In this document: in pieces, positions 1 through 6,923 of the stretch
How the letters are laid out: every line of letters starts with the position of its first letter
Position numbering within the stretch: position 1 is the stretch's first letter
Made by a program: the position numbers and the translations under genes
The notes under the pieces: model-generated
Seen by the model: the letters and a program-made list of their open reading frames with translations, nothing else
Databases searched by the model: none
What the model was told of the DNA's origin: nothing
Assembly: GCA_900316925.1 (NCBI GenBank)
Contig: ONEU01000213.1
Coordinates: 1-16,817, forward strand
Direction: 5' to 3'
Source: an uncultured Eubacteriales bacterium
GTDB lineage: Bacteria > Bacillota > Clostridia > Oscillospirales > Acutalibacteraceae
DNA length: 16,817 nt

Positions 1-74
1 ACGGGACTTGAACCCGTACGTCGTGAAACACACGCCCCTCAAACGTGCCTGTCTGCCAGTTCCAGCACACTCGC
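1..74 (-). tRNA. tRNA-Leu (anticodon GAG), 3' end cut off by window edge
   Basis: On the minus strand the sequence starts with the acceptor strand GCGAGTG at 74-68. It continues through a D-arm with GGAACTGGCAGA, an anticodon stem CACGT/GCGTG with the 7-base loop TTGAGGG (anticodon GAG), a long variable arm, and a T-arm ACGGG-TTCAAGT-CCCGT that ends at base 1. The long variable arm and anticodon fit a class II leucine tRNA reading CUC/CUU. The 3' acceptor strand and any CCA lie outside the window, so the gene is partial here only because of the window boundary. It is divergent from the serine tRNA at 315-405. Confidence 0.93.
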
Positions 75-93
75 ATATTCAGAATACTTTCAT

Positions 94-122
94 ATTATAC
101 ATAGCTAAGCACGTTTTGTCAA
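94..122 (-). promoter_or_regulatory. Consensus promoter of tRNA-Leu
   Basis: Read on the minus strand, a perfect -35 TTGACA (122-117), a 17-base spacer and a perfect -10 TATAAT (99-94) lie about 20 bases upstream of the tRNA-Leu 5' end. This is a full housekeeping-sigma consensus, as expected for a stable RNA gene. Confidence 0.9.
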
Positions 123-159
123 GCCTTTTTTGAAATAATCTGTGATAAATATTTTTCTA

Positions 160-188
160 TTGACATTCTATCGAAAATTCGGTACAAT
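160..188 (+). promoter_or_regulatory. Promoter of the leader/tRNA-Ser transcript
   Basis: A -35 TTGACA (160-165), a 17-base spacer and a -10 TACAAT (183-188) predict a transcript start near 195. That is roughly 120 bases upstream of tRNA-Ser, so the tRNA is made with a long 5' leader. It is divergent from the tRNA-Leu promoter, with about 38 bases between the two -35 boxes. Confidence 0.85.
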
Positions 189-194
189 ATCCTT

Positions 195-314
195 ATGCGG
201 AAAGAATCCGGATGCTGTCATCACGGGGCGGGCTTGTGCCGGTGCGGACGACAGGTTGGATGTAACCGGCTCTGATCCGGAGCATATTTCTTCCGGCTAA
301 AGATTCATACTCAT
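195..314 (+). ncRNA. Structured 5' leader of tRNA-Ser, possible small RNA, unidentified
   Basis: This stretch lies between the predicted transcript start and tRNA-Ser. It can form several helices: CTGTC (215-219) with GACAG (250-254) enclosing a GGC-TTGT-GCC hairpin, GGTT-GGATGT-AACC (254-267), and CCGGA (277-281) with TCCGG (292-296). I could not match it to a known family. The GGAAG tetraloop region of the small SRP RNA is absent, as is the AGGGTGGnACCGCG box of T-box leaders. It has no convincing ORF. It may simply be a leader removed by RNase P, or an independent small RNA processed from the same transcript. Confidence 0.35.
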
Positions 315-405
315 GGAGACGTATCGAAGTGGTCATAACGGGGCGCACTCGAAATGCGTTAGCCCTTCACCGGGCTCGAGGGTTCGAATCCCTCCGTCTC
401 CGCCA
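315..405 (+). tRNA. tRNA-Ser (anticodon CGA), CCA encoded
   Basis: Acceptor strands GGAGACG (315-321) and CGTCTCC pair and are followed by G and an encoded CCA (403-405). The anticodon stem GCGCA/TGCGT (343-347/355-359) encloses CTCGAAA, giving anticodon CGA (350-352), which reads UCG serine codons. A long variable arm and a GGTTCGAATCC T-loop complete a class II tRNA. A terminator hairpin follows directly, so this is the last gene of its transcript. Confidence 0.97.
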
Positions 406-408
406 GAA

Positions 409-447
409 AACCTCTTTTGTCTGACAAGGCAAAGGAGGTTTCTTTTT
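409..447 (+). terminator. Rho-independent terminator after tRNA-Ser
   Basis: AACCTCTTT (409-417) pairs with AAAGGAGGTT (431-440) with a one-base bulge, followed by a TCTTTTT tract. It lies four bases after the encoded CCA and ends the tRNA transcript. Confidence 0.85.
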
Positions 448-567
448 GGTGTCCGATGTTTTGCTATGCCTGAAACTCCATGCAAATTCTTCGTCAACAA
501 CAATGACAAGTTAGTGCTTACCAATTGCTGGAAGGCTTATTCCGCAGCGAATTTTGGAAAGGGGTTC

Positions 568-605
568 GGGGAAAACCTTTTTTTCGCGAGAAAAAGGTAT
601 TCCCC
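568..605. repeat. Imperfect inverted repeat / long hairpin upstream of the channel gene
   Basis: Arms GGGGAA (568-573) and TTCCCC (600-605) continue across one A/A mismatch into ACCTTTTT (575-582) and AAAAAGGT (591-598), leaving an 8-base loop TTCGCGAG. No U-tract follows on either strand, so it does not look like a terminator. It is the only notable structure in the gene-free stretch 448-644. It could be a small dispersed palindromic repeat or an mRNA-stability element; which one cannot be told from one copy. Confidence 0.55.
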
Positions 606-644
606 GGGAACTGGCAGGTCAAAATTGACTTCCGTGCGAAGGGG

Positions 645-684
645 CTCCGCAGACTTGACGATGACTTGCGGAGAGTGGTATCAT
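645..684 (+). promoter_or_regulatory. Channel-gene promoter with embedded inverted repeat
   Basis: A -35 TTGACG (655-660), an 18-base spacer and a -10 TATCAT (679-684) predict a start near 691. The -35 lies between two perfect 7-base arms, CTCCGCA (645-651) and TGCGGAG (667-673), whose centres are 22 bp apart, about two helical turns. That geometry suits a dimeric repressor, but no cognate regulator is visible. The promoter also shows that an ATG at 683 cannot be the start codon, since it falls inside the -10. Confidence 0.6.
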
Positions 685-715
685 GGAGGTAGGTGACAGA
701 CAGGAGGTTGAAAAA

Positions 716-2812
716 ATGTTGAAGCGAATCCGGGAAAGAATCAATGTGTTTACGGTGAAAAATCCGTCATTGACAATACTGGTGTCGATATTTGTTCTGA
801 ATCTGGTTTTGCTGATGGTGGCGGCAGCGGTGATCTCGTCATTGGCACCGGCATCCGCTGCCAGCAGGGGATTCTGGCCGTCCGTTTTCTACACCGTGAG
901 TATGATTCTTGATGCCGGGTGTATTTCGTATGTGATCGAGGATATCGGTCAGGTGAACGTGGGATTGGTGGTCGTGTGTATCACGACGGTGCTGATCGGC
1001 ATGATTACCTTCACCGGCGCCGTGGTCGGTTATGTGACCAACTGTATTTCCGGTTTTATTGAAAACTCCAAGTCCGGCAATCGGCCGCTGACGGTTTCCC
1101 GTCACACCGTCATCCTGAACTGGAACTCCCGTGCATCAGAAATCGTCAATGATCTGCTCTATACGGGTAAACGGGAGCTGGTGGTTGTGCTGGCCGGGAA
1201 AAGTGCCAGGGAGATCGAGCAGGAGATCAATGAACGGTTCTCTGCCACCCTGAAACAGGAAAAACAGGCCGTGAAACGGGAGTGTGAGGGCTTTTCGGCG
1301 CTGCACAGGAACTTCTATTATCTCCGGCACCGCCCCAGGAACCGGGTAACCGTGATCGTCAGAGAGGGGGAGACCTACTCCACCAAACAGCTTAGTGACG
1401 TTTCCGTCTCACAGGCCAGTACGGTTATCTTGCTGACCCGGGAATATCAGAATGATCTGTGCCGCTTCGGAAATTACGAGCGGATGGAAAAACTGATGCA
1501 CGGCAATGCCAATACCGTCAAGACGTTGGTACAGGTGGCGGAGATGACTGCCGGGGAGGATTCTGCCGATCGTCAGACGATTATCGTAGAGGTGGAGGAT
1601 GACTGGACAGCCGCCCTGGTGGACAGGATCGTGTTCCATAAGGAGAGGCTCTCCAAGTGTCATATCATTCCGATTTATGTGAACCGGGTGCTGGGACAGA
1701 TTCTGTCACAGTTTTCCATCATGCCGGAGCTCAATACGGTTTACAGCGAATTGTTTTCCAATCGCGGCGCCGAGTTTTTCTTCAAACCGCAGACGTATGT
1801 GGAGGATACAAATCGGTTTGCCGGCGAATATATGCAGACGCATCCCTGTGCCATCCCGCTGACGGTGATGCGCACGGCGTCGGGGGTCCATGCCTTTTCC
1901 GTGGCAAATTCCGAGCATGACGGTGATATTACCGGCGGGGAGCTGCCGAAGTCCATCCCGGTACGGGTGGATCCGGATTATTATATGCTGCCGCGCAATA
2001 TCGTGATCATCGGACATAACAGTAAGTGCCGGAGTATTATGGACGGCTTTTCGGCGTTCCGGGGTGAGCATCATCTGGAGGACAGGGACATTCTGAATAT
2101 CACCGTCATTGATGACGAAAAGAATCTGGAGCGCATGAAGCACTATCAGGACTATCCCTATGTGACAAAGACGGTGACAGCGGAATTGTTTGATGCAGCG
2201 CTCATCAAGCAGACCATCGAACAGGCAATCGACAGCCACGACGGAGACACCAGTCTGCTGATCTTGTCGGATGATACGGCCGTGGCGGAGGATATTGATT
2301 CCGCGGCACTGACATACCTGATCTATGTACAGGACATTATTTTTGACCGGCAGCGCAAGGACGTGAATTTCGACCGGGAGAGCATTGATGTGGTGGTGGA
2401 GATCCTCAATCCGAAGAATTTTGATGTGGTACGGAATTACAGCGCCGATAATGTGGTCATCAGCAACCGCTATATCAGTAAGATGGTGACACAGATCGGA
2501 CGCAAGCAGGCACTCTTCGAGTTCTTTTCGGATATCCTGACATACGACGAGGAGGGCGTGGAAGAGTTTGTGAGCAAGGAGCTGTACATTAAAGAGGTGG
2601 AACGCTTCTTTGCCGACGGGGAACTGCCGCCCAGATGTACTGCCAGAGAACTGGTGTGGAGCGTATTTGAAGCGTCTCCCGACAATAATAAGGCGATTCT
2701 GGTGGGGTATACAAGTCCGGGGGGTAAGATGGTTATTTTCTCCGGCGATCAGAATAAGATCGAGGTAGAGTTGAAGCCAAGGGATAAGCTGATCGTTTAC
2801 AGCAACCATTGA
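716..2812 (+). CDS. CASTOR/POLLUX-like ion channel with RCK (TrkA-N-type) domains
   Basis: Predicted 698-residue membrane protein with an N-terminal pore module and a large cytoplasmic regulatory part. TM1 is about residues 18-45. A pore loop holds LDAGCIS (65-71), which lines up with the ADxGNHA-type filter of plant CASTOR/POLLUX nuclear channels. TM2 is about 81-112. A Rossmann-like RCK region starts at HTVILNWNSRA (130-140), and a second begins near residue 425 (NIVIIGHNSK). The plant proteins have four TM segments; here only TM1-pore-TM2 is visible, as in MthK. Ion selectivity cannot be read safely from this filter. The start is chosen at ATG 716 because AGGAGG (702-707) sits 8 bases upstream and the upstream ATG overlaps the promoter. 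A hypothetical gene follows after 18 bases, probably in the same operon. Confidence 0.85.
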   Translation: MLKRIRERINVFTVKNPSLTILVSIFVLNLVLLMVAAAVISSLAPASAASRGFWPSVFYTVSMILDAGCISYVIEDIGQVNVGLVVVCITTVLIGMITFTGAVVGYVTNCISGFIENSKSGNRPLTVSRHTVILNWNSRASEIVNDLLYTGKRELVVVLAGKSAREIEQEINERFSATLKQEKQAVKRECEGFSALHRNFYYLRHRPRNRVTVIVREGETYSTKQLSDVSVSQASTVILLTREYQNDLCRFGNYERMEKLMHGNANTVKTLVQVAEMTAGEDSADRQTIIVEVEDDWTAALVDRIVFHKERLSKCHIIPIYVNRVLGQILSQFSIMPELNTVYSELFSNRGAEFFFKPQTYVEDTNRFAGEYMQTHPCAIPLTVMRTASGVHAFSVANSEHDGDITGGELPKSIPVRVDPDYYMLPRNIVIIGHNSKCRSIMDGFSAFRGEHHLEDRDILNITVIDDEKNLERMKHYQDYPYVTKTVTAELFDAALIKQTIEQAIDSHDGDTSLLILSDDTAVAEDIDSAALTYLIYVQDIIFDRQRKDVNFDRESIDVVVEILNPKNFDVVRNYSADNVVISNRYISKMVTQIGRKQALFEFFSDILTYDEEGVEEFVSKELYIKEVERFFADGELPPRCTARELVWSVFEASPDNNKAILVGYTSPGGKMVIFSGDQNKIEVELKPRDKLIVYSNH

Positions 2813-2830
2813 TGAGGCGGAAAGAACGTG

Positions 2831-3622
2831 ATGTGCATGATAGATGTGTACGATTTCAGCTACCGTTTTTTGCTGAAGGAAGCCGACGGTACGGTTGACA
2901 AGGCGTACATTGACGCCTTTCTGGAACCGCCGGAACAGGTGGTTACCAGCCGGCAGAAAGCCTTTGAGCTGCTGCTCTATATTTTACAGGATTTTAACCG
3001 CTATCCGGGTGTGATCCGGTACCGGGACCGGCAGGCAGAGATCGCTGCTGTGTTAGAAGGAAACAGCCTCGTGAAAACAGCGGCACTCACACCGGAGGAA
3101 CTGCTGGAGAGGTTCAGGAAGGCGTTTGGGTTTTCTGCGGACAGGATGTGGCGAAGATATGCTGCCGGAGTGATTGACGGGGCGGCGTTTCTGATGCAGT
3201 TCCGTGATGACGAGGATTTTGCGGAGACCTTCCGGTTGTTTGATTCCAACGAGATGACCAGGGAATCTCTTGCACTGCTGTTAGAAAAGCAGATTACCAA
3301 TCTTGGCTTTGCCAGTGCGTGCAGCTGGCTCAAGGAGTTGGGATACGCACAGTACCTGAAGCCTGACGTTCACTTGAAGGAGATCTGCCGGGTGCTGTTT
3401 GAACCGGCAGGAACGGATGATGTGAGATGCTTTGAAATACTCGTAAAGGCTGCCGGAGCCGCCGGCGTCACACCGTTTACCCTTGACCGGCTGTGGTGGG
3501 TGATCTGTTCCGGTGATTTTCTTGACGGGAAACACCGGCTTCCCGCTCCCCGGAAGAGAAAACAGTTGTTCCTGGAACGGCTGGAAGCAAAGGAATATCT
3601 CCAAAAAACACCCTGGACGTAA
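2831..3622 (+). CDS. Hypothetical protein with weak HhH-GPD DNA-glycosylase resemblance
   Basis: Soluble protein of 263 residues, no signal peptide or TM segment, largely helical by composition. The segment at about residues 152-185 (QITNLGFASACSWLKELGY followed by LKPDVHLK) resembles the helix-hairpin-helix plus conserved Asp region of the HhH-GPD base-excision glycosylases, where an Asp in a xDVHxx context is catalytic. DRLWWVICSGDF near 219-230 also resembles their C-terminal helix. No iron-sulfur cysteine cluster is seen. This is a remote similarity, and the glycine-rich hairpin is poor, so activity is uncertain. It follows the channel gene by 18 bases behind a GAGGCGG ribosome site and is probably cotranscribed with it. 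GTG 2828 and ATG 2837 are alternative starts. Confidence 0.7.
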   Translation: MCMIDVYDFSYRFLLKEADGTVDKAYIDAFLEPPEQVVTSRQKAFELLLYILQDFNRYPGVIRYRDRQAEIAAVLEGNSLVKTAALTPEELLERFRKAFGFSADRMWRRYAAGVIDGAAFLMQFRDDEDFAETFRLFDSNEMTRESLALLLEKQITNLGFASACSWLKELGYAQYLKPDVHLKEICRVLFEPAGTDDVRCFEILVKAAGAAGVTPFTLDRLWWVICSGDFLDGKHRLPAPRKRKQLFLERLEAKEYLQKTPWT

Positions 3623-3666
3623 AAAGCTCCCTCCTGCACTGCTTGTGACGCAAGAGGGAGCTGTTC
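3619..3666 (-). terminator. Terminator of galE, likely bidirectional
   Basis: Perfect 9-base arms AGCTCCCTC (3625-3633) and GAGGGAGCT (3654-3662). On the minus strand the stem is followed by TTTTTACG, a good U-tract for galE. On the plus strand the run after the stem is weak, but the hairpin starts 2 bases after the upstream plus-strand stop codon and probably serves both convergent units. Confidence 0.85.
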
Positions 3667-3677
3667 GTTGCGGAATC

Positions 3678-4688
3678 TTATTTGATGCCTTCGGGATTCT
3701 TCGTCTGGAAGTTCCAGGTGTCCTCGCACATCTTGTCAATACCATATTCAGCCTTCCAGCCAAGCTCCGTATTGGCTTTGGTGGCGTCTGCGTAAAAAGC
3801 AGGGAGGTCGCCGGCTCTTCTGCCGCCAATGACATAGTTCAGCTTTTTGCCGCTGGCCTTTTCAAAGGCGTGAATGATGTCCAGTACACTGTATCCCACA
3901 CCGTTGCCGATGTTGTAGGCTTCAATGCCGGTTCCGTTGAGGACCTTATCCACGGCGCACAGGTGTGCTTTCGCAAGGTCTACTACATGGATGTAGTCAC
4001 GGATGCAGGTGCCGTCCTTGGTATCATAGTCGCCGCCGAAGACGGTGAGCTGCGGCAGTCTGCCGATGGCAACACGGGCAATATAGGGCATGAGGTTGTT
4101 CGGAATGCCGTTGGGATCTTCACCGATCAGGCCGCTTTCATGGGCACCGATGGGGTTGAAGTAACGCAGCAGGGAAATGCTCCACTCGTTGTCGGCTGTA
4201 TAGACATCACCGAGGATCTGCTCGATGAAGTGCTTGGTACGGCCGTAGGGATTGCTGACATCACCCGTTGTCATGGTCTCCTGATAGGGGATGGGATTGT
4301 TGCCGTAAACGGTAGCGGATGAGCTGAAGACGATCTTCTTGCAGGAGAATTTCTCCATGACCTCAAACAGCACCACGCTGCCGGAAATGTTGTTTTCGTA
4401 ATACAGCAGCGGCAGACGGGAGGACTCGCCCACTGCTTTCAGACCTGCAAAGTGAATGACGGCGTCGATCTTATTCTCAGCGAAGATCTTTTCCAGACCC
4501 TCTCTGTTGCGGATATCACACTCATACTTTTTAAGGGACTTGCCGGTGATGGTCTCCACCCGGTTGAGTACCTCGGGAACGCTGTTATAGTAGTTGTCAA
4601 CCACTACAACGTCATAGCCTGCATTGAGAAGCTCTACACAGGTGTGGCTGCCGATGTAGCCTGCACCGCCTGTTACCAAGATTGTCAT
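3678..4688 (-). CDS. galE: UDP-glucose 4-epimerase
   Basis: Interconverts UDP-glucose and UDP-galactose in the cytoplasm (Leloir pathway, supply of galactose units for wall polysaccharides). The 336-residue length is standard for the extended short-chain dehydrogenase family. It shows the NAD-binding glycine motif GGAGYIGSH (7-15), D31-N32 after the second strand, the serine of SSSATVYG (S124) and the catalytic YGRTK (Tyr148, Lys152). Start ATG 4688 has an AAGGAG ribosome site 9 bases upstream and its own strong promoter. It is transcribed alone, with no gal operon partners nearby, which fits a housekeeping role. Confidence 0.97.
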   Translation of the reverse strand: MTILVTGGAGYIGSHTCVELLNAGYDVVVVDNYYNSVPEVLNRVETITGKSLKKYECDIRNREGLEKIFAENKIDAVIHFAGLKAVGESSRLPLLYYENNISGSVVLFEVMEKFSCKKIVFSSSATVYGNNPIPYQETMTTGDVSNPYGRTKHFIEQILGDVYTADNEWSISLLRYFNPIGAHESGLIGEDPNGIPNNLMPYIARVAIGRLPQLTVFGGDYDTKDGTCIRDYIHVVDLAKAHLCAVDKVLNGTGIEAYNIGNGVGYSVLDIIHAFEKASGKKLNYVIGGRRAGDLPAFYADATKANTELGWKAEYGIDKMCEDTWNFQTKNPEGIK

Positions 4689-4725
4689 ACACTCATTCTC
4701 CTTTTATTATTGTGATGTTACCACT

Positions 4726-4755
4726 ATTATACCTGCATGCAGGGAGGAATGTCAA
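4726..4755 (-). promoter_or_regulatory. galE promoter with palindrome in the spacer
   Basis: Read on the minus strand, TTGACA (4755-4750) and TATAAT (4731-4726) are separated by 18 bases. The spacer contains a perfect 12-base palindrome CCTGCATGCAGG (4732-4743), centred between the two boxes. Both boxes are full consensus, so control, if any, is more likely repression than activation. Confidence 0.85.
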
Positions 4756-4843
4756 CACCTTCCCGAAAACAGGGAAAGACCACCAAAAAATTCGCCGGAT
4801 CGGAAAAAAATCTGCTGCAAATCTATCCGAAATACCGAATTGG

Positions 4844-4852
4844 TGATATACT
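4844..4852 (+). promoter_or_regulatory. Extended -10 promoter of the C39-like peptidase gene
   Basis: TGA followed by TATACT (4847-4852) forms an extended -10 with no recognisable -35 at the correct distance. A transcript would start near 4859, just ahead of the AAAGGA ribosome site at 4871-4876. It diverges from the galE promoter about 100 bases away. Confidence 0.5.
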
Positions 4853-4886
4853 ATATTTGATACAGCTCAGAAAGGATGATGAAGGA

Positions 4887-5651
4887 ATGAAGAAGTTGCC
4901 CATACTGGCCGTTGTCCTGGCCGTTATCTCTGTCATCAGTGCCGGTGCCTGTCAGGAAGCACCGGCGGTGAGCAGCGTTCCGTCAGCGTTAAAGGCGGAG
5001 CACACGGCGCCTGTTGTGGAGATCAGCCATCCTGCCGTTCAGGAGATCCGGGAGAAGCCTCTGGAACACAAAGCACATACGGTGAAGATCGAAACGATCC
5101 TGCAGCACCCGGAGCTTCCCACAGGCTGCGAATCGGTATCCCTTGCCATGGTGATGAACGCAAGGGGGATCCCCACCAGCAAGACGGAGATTGCCGATCA
5201 ATATATGCCGACCGGAGACGGGTTTGTGACCACCTTTCAGGGAGACCCGCGCAGCTTTTCCGGGATGGGAATCTATCCCCCCGGTCTGGTGCAGACAGCC
5301 GAATTTTATCTGCGTGACAAGAAATCCTCTATGGAAGCGGTAGATCTGACAGGGATGCCGCTGGAGGATCTGTTCAAGCTGATCGACCATGATTATCCCA
5401 TTGTGATCTGGATCACAGGAGGACTTTATCCGCCGTCGGCAGTCCAGGGAGAGGGTGGGCGTGAGACATACCAGGGCCGTGAGTACCAATGGTACAACAA
5501 CATTCATTGTGTGGTGCTGAGCGGATACGACACGGAGAAGCAGACGGTGACGGTGAACGATCCCCTTTCCAAGGATGTGAAGATCTACGATGCCGGCCAG
5601 TTCGGAAATGTCTACAACAAAACGGACCGCATGGCCATGACGGTGATCTGA
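4887..5651 (+). CDS. Secreted or lipid-anchored C39-like cysteine peptidase
   Basis: Protein of 254 residues with an N-terminal export segment (MKKLPILAVVLAVISV) ending in SAGAC. Cys22 could be a lipobox cysteine, although the -3 residue is Ala rather than Leu. After a linker, the Peptidase_C39_2-type fold shows the catalytic cysteine in LPTGCESVSLAMV (Cys81), histidine in NNIHCVVLSGYD (His207) and aspartate in VNDPLS (Asp225), so the triad is intact. Substrates of this family are poorly known. There is no bacteriocin or ABC-transporter gene adjacent, so a bacteriocin-leader peptidase role is not supported. ATG 4887 is preferred: AAAGGA lies 10 bases upstream, and upstream in-frame codons would add 50 non-hydrophobic residues before the signal segment. 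Confidence 0.85.
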   Translation: MKKLPILAVVLAVISVISAGACQEAPAVSSVPSALKAEHTAPVVEISHPAVQEIREKPLEHKAHTVKIETILQHPELPTGCESVSLAMVMNARGIPTSKTEIADQYMPTGDGFVTTFQGDPRSFSGMGIYPPGLVQTAEFYLRDKKSSMEAVDLTGMPLEDLFKLIDHDYPIVIWITGGLYPPSAVQGEGGRETYQGREYQWYNNIHCVVLSGYDTEKQTVTVNDPLSKDVKIYDAGQFGNVYNKTDRMAMTVI

Positions 5652-5679
5652 CAGCGGCTGACGGATTACCGCAAAGCAA

Positions 5680-5723
5680 CAGGCACGGTTACTCTGAGCG
5701 GAGTAACCGTGCCTGATCGTTTC
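5680..5723. terminator. Bidirectional terminator between convergent genes
   Basis: A perfect 15-bp stem, with arms 5680-5694 and 5701-5715, and the 6-base loop TGAGCG. Only short T-rich runs follow on each strand (ATCGTTTC on plus, TTGCTTT on minus). It lies between the stop codons of the C39-like gene and fba, 28 and 37 bases away. Its AACAGGCACGGT start recurs in the terminator at 12794. Confidence 0.8.
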
Positions 5724-5752
5724 TGGAAATCAATACTGAGCAGCTTCTGCGA

Positions 5753-6619
5753 TTAAGCTTTGTTCACAGAACCGAAGAGCTCCATCTTCTCTTTGACGGT
5801 AGCCTTGATAGCCTCGAAGCCGGGAGCCAGGAGCTTTCTGGGATCGAAGCCCTTGCCCTGGAGATCCTTGCCCTCTTCAATGTACTTTCTGGTAGCTTCC
5901 TGGAAGGAGAGCTGGCACTCGGTGTTCACGTTGATCTTGGAAACGCCGAGAGAAATAGCCTTCTTGATCATGTCGGCAGGAATGCCTGTGCCGCCGTGGA
6001 GCACGAGGGGCATCTCACCGGTCTTTGCCTGGATAGCATCCAGTGTCTCGAAGGAAAGACCCTGCCAGTTGTCAGGATACTTGCCGTGGATGTTGCCGAT
6101 GCCGGCAGCCAGCATATCAACGCCCAGATCAGCAATCGTCTTGCACTCGTCGGGATCAGCGCACTCGCCCATGCCGACAACGCCGTCCTCTTCACCGCCG
6201 ATGGAGCCGACCTCGCACTCGATGGAAAGACCGAGCTGGTGAGCTACATTGACAAGCTCCTGGGACTTTGCGAGGTTCTCCTCAAAGGGATAGTGAGAAC
6301 CGTCAAACATAATGGAAGTGAAGCCTGCTTTGATGCACTTGTAGCAGCCCTCGTAGGTGCCGTGGTCAAGATGCAGGGCAACGGGAACCGTGATACCGAG
6401 AGACTCGTCCATAGCCTTCACCATGGCGGCAACTGTTCCGAAACCGGTCATGTACTTGCCTGCGCCCTCGGATACACCGAGGATCACGGGAGAATTGAGC
6501 TCCTGAGCGGTGAGAAGGATAGCCTTTGTCCACTCGAGGTTGTTGATGTTGAACTGACCTACTGCATAGTGTCCTGCCTTTGCTTTCTTCAGCATTTCTG
6601 CTGCGTTTACCATTGACAT
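5753..6619 (-). CDS. fba: Class II fructose-1,6-bisphosphate aldolase
   Basis: Zinc-dependent cleavage of fructose-1,6-bisphosphate to dihydroxyacetone phosphate and glyceraldehyde-3-phosphate in glycolysis, reversible in gluconeogenesis. The protein has 288 residues. The proton-acid/zinc pair is in HLDHG (Asp85, His86), Glu135 is in ECEVGSIGGEEDG, and zinc histidines are in GNIHGKY (His178) and LHGGTG (His208); phosphate-binding glycines follow. The start is placed at ATG 6619, since GGAG lies 10 bases upstream; the in-frame GTG at 6628 is only about one base from that site. The gene is monocistronic, with its own promoter and a shared terminator downstream. Confidence 0.96.
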   Translation of the reverse strand: MSMVNAAEMLKKAKAGHYAVGQFNINNLEWTKAILLTAQELNSPVILGVSEGAGKYMTGFGTVAAMVKAMDESLGITVPVALHLDHGTYEGCYKCIKAGFTSIMFDGSHYPFEENLAKSQELVNVAHQLGLSIECEVGSIGGEEDGVVGMGECADPDECKTIADLGVDMLAAGIGNIHGKYPDNWQGLSFETLDAIQAKTGEMPLVLHGGTGIPADMIKKAISLGVSKINVNTECQLSFQEATRKYIEEGKDLQGKGFDPRKLLAPGFEAIKATVKEKMELFGSVNKA

Positions 6620-6689
6620 TGTTATCACACTCCATAGATGTTAATATATTTGTATGGCAGCTTTTCTGAACCCCCACACATCTACCCCT

Positions 6690-6718
6690 ATTATACAATA
6701 AAACCTGTCAAATAAAAA
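6690..6718 (-). promoter_or_regulatory. Probable fba promoter
   Basis: On the minus strand a perfect -10 TATAAT occupies 6695-6690, giving a 5' leader of about 65 bases before fba. At the normal 17-base distance the -35 is only TTTTTA (6718-6713). A better-looking TTGACA (6711-6706) is just 10 bases from the -10 and cannot pair with it. The assignment therefore rests on the -10. Confidence 0.5.
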
Positions 6719-6842
6719 GACTCTTTTTGAAATTTTCGGAAATTTTTCCGCTCTTTTTATCTGCTGTGAACAAACAGCGGTTCTGTACGCCGGAATTTGA
6801 CGAAAAAACTGTGACGGGCAGTTGGTTTCTTTCGTATTATCC

Positions 6843-6871
6843 TTGACTTTTCGGAAAAAAAGCGTTATTTT
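6843..6871 (+). promoter_or_regulatory. Probable ilvA-ridA promoter
   Basis: TTGACT (6843-6848) and TATTTT (6866-6871) with a 17-base spacer, ahead of the AAAGGGG ribosome site at 6909-6915. The 6720-6842 stretch between the fba and ilvA promoters is AT-rich and holds only a short inverted repeat GCTGT-GAACAA-ACAGC. There is no T-box or other recognisable riboswitch, although ilvA genes are often controlled that way. Confidence 0.55.
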
Positions 6872-6923
6872 ATTATAGTAATCAAAATAACAGATGAGAA
6901 TCCGTATCAAAGGGGATATTCAA

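Noticed and set aside
195..314. Leader considered as SRP (4.5S) RNA or T-box
   Set aside because: It lacks the GGAAG-loop region of SRP RNA and the AGGGTGGnACCGCG box of T-box leaders.
313..696. 127-codon plus-strand open frame
   Set aside because: It runs through tRNA-Ser, its terminator and the channel promoter, has no ribosome site and reads as no known protein.
1706..2809. 367-codon minus-strand open frame inside the channel gene
   Set aside because: It is the antisense shadow of a strongly supported coding frame; no promoter or ribosome site was seen, and the His/Ile/Leu-rich composition is typical of such shadows.
3513..4322. 269-codon plus-strand open frame opposite galE
   Set aside because: It overlaps the end of the preceding gene, the terminator and galE on the opposite strand; galE motifs are unambiguous.
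6706..6711. Perfect TTGACA on the minus strand upstream of fba
   Set aside because: It is only 10 bases from the TATAAT box, too close to work as its -35, and no other -10 fits it.
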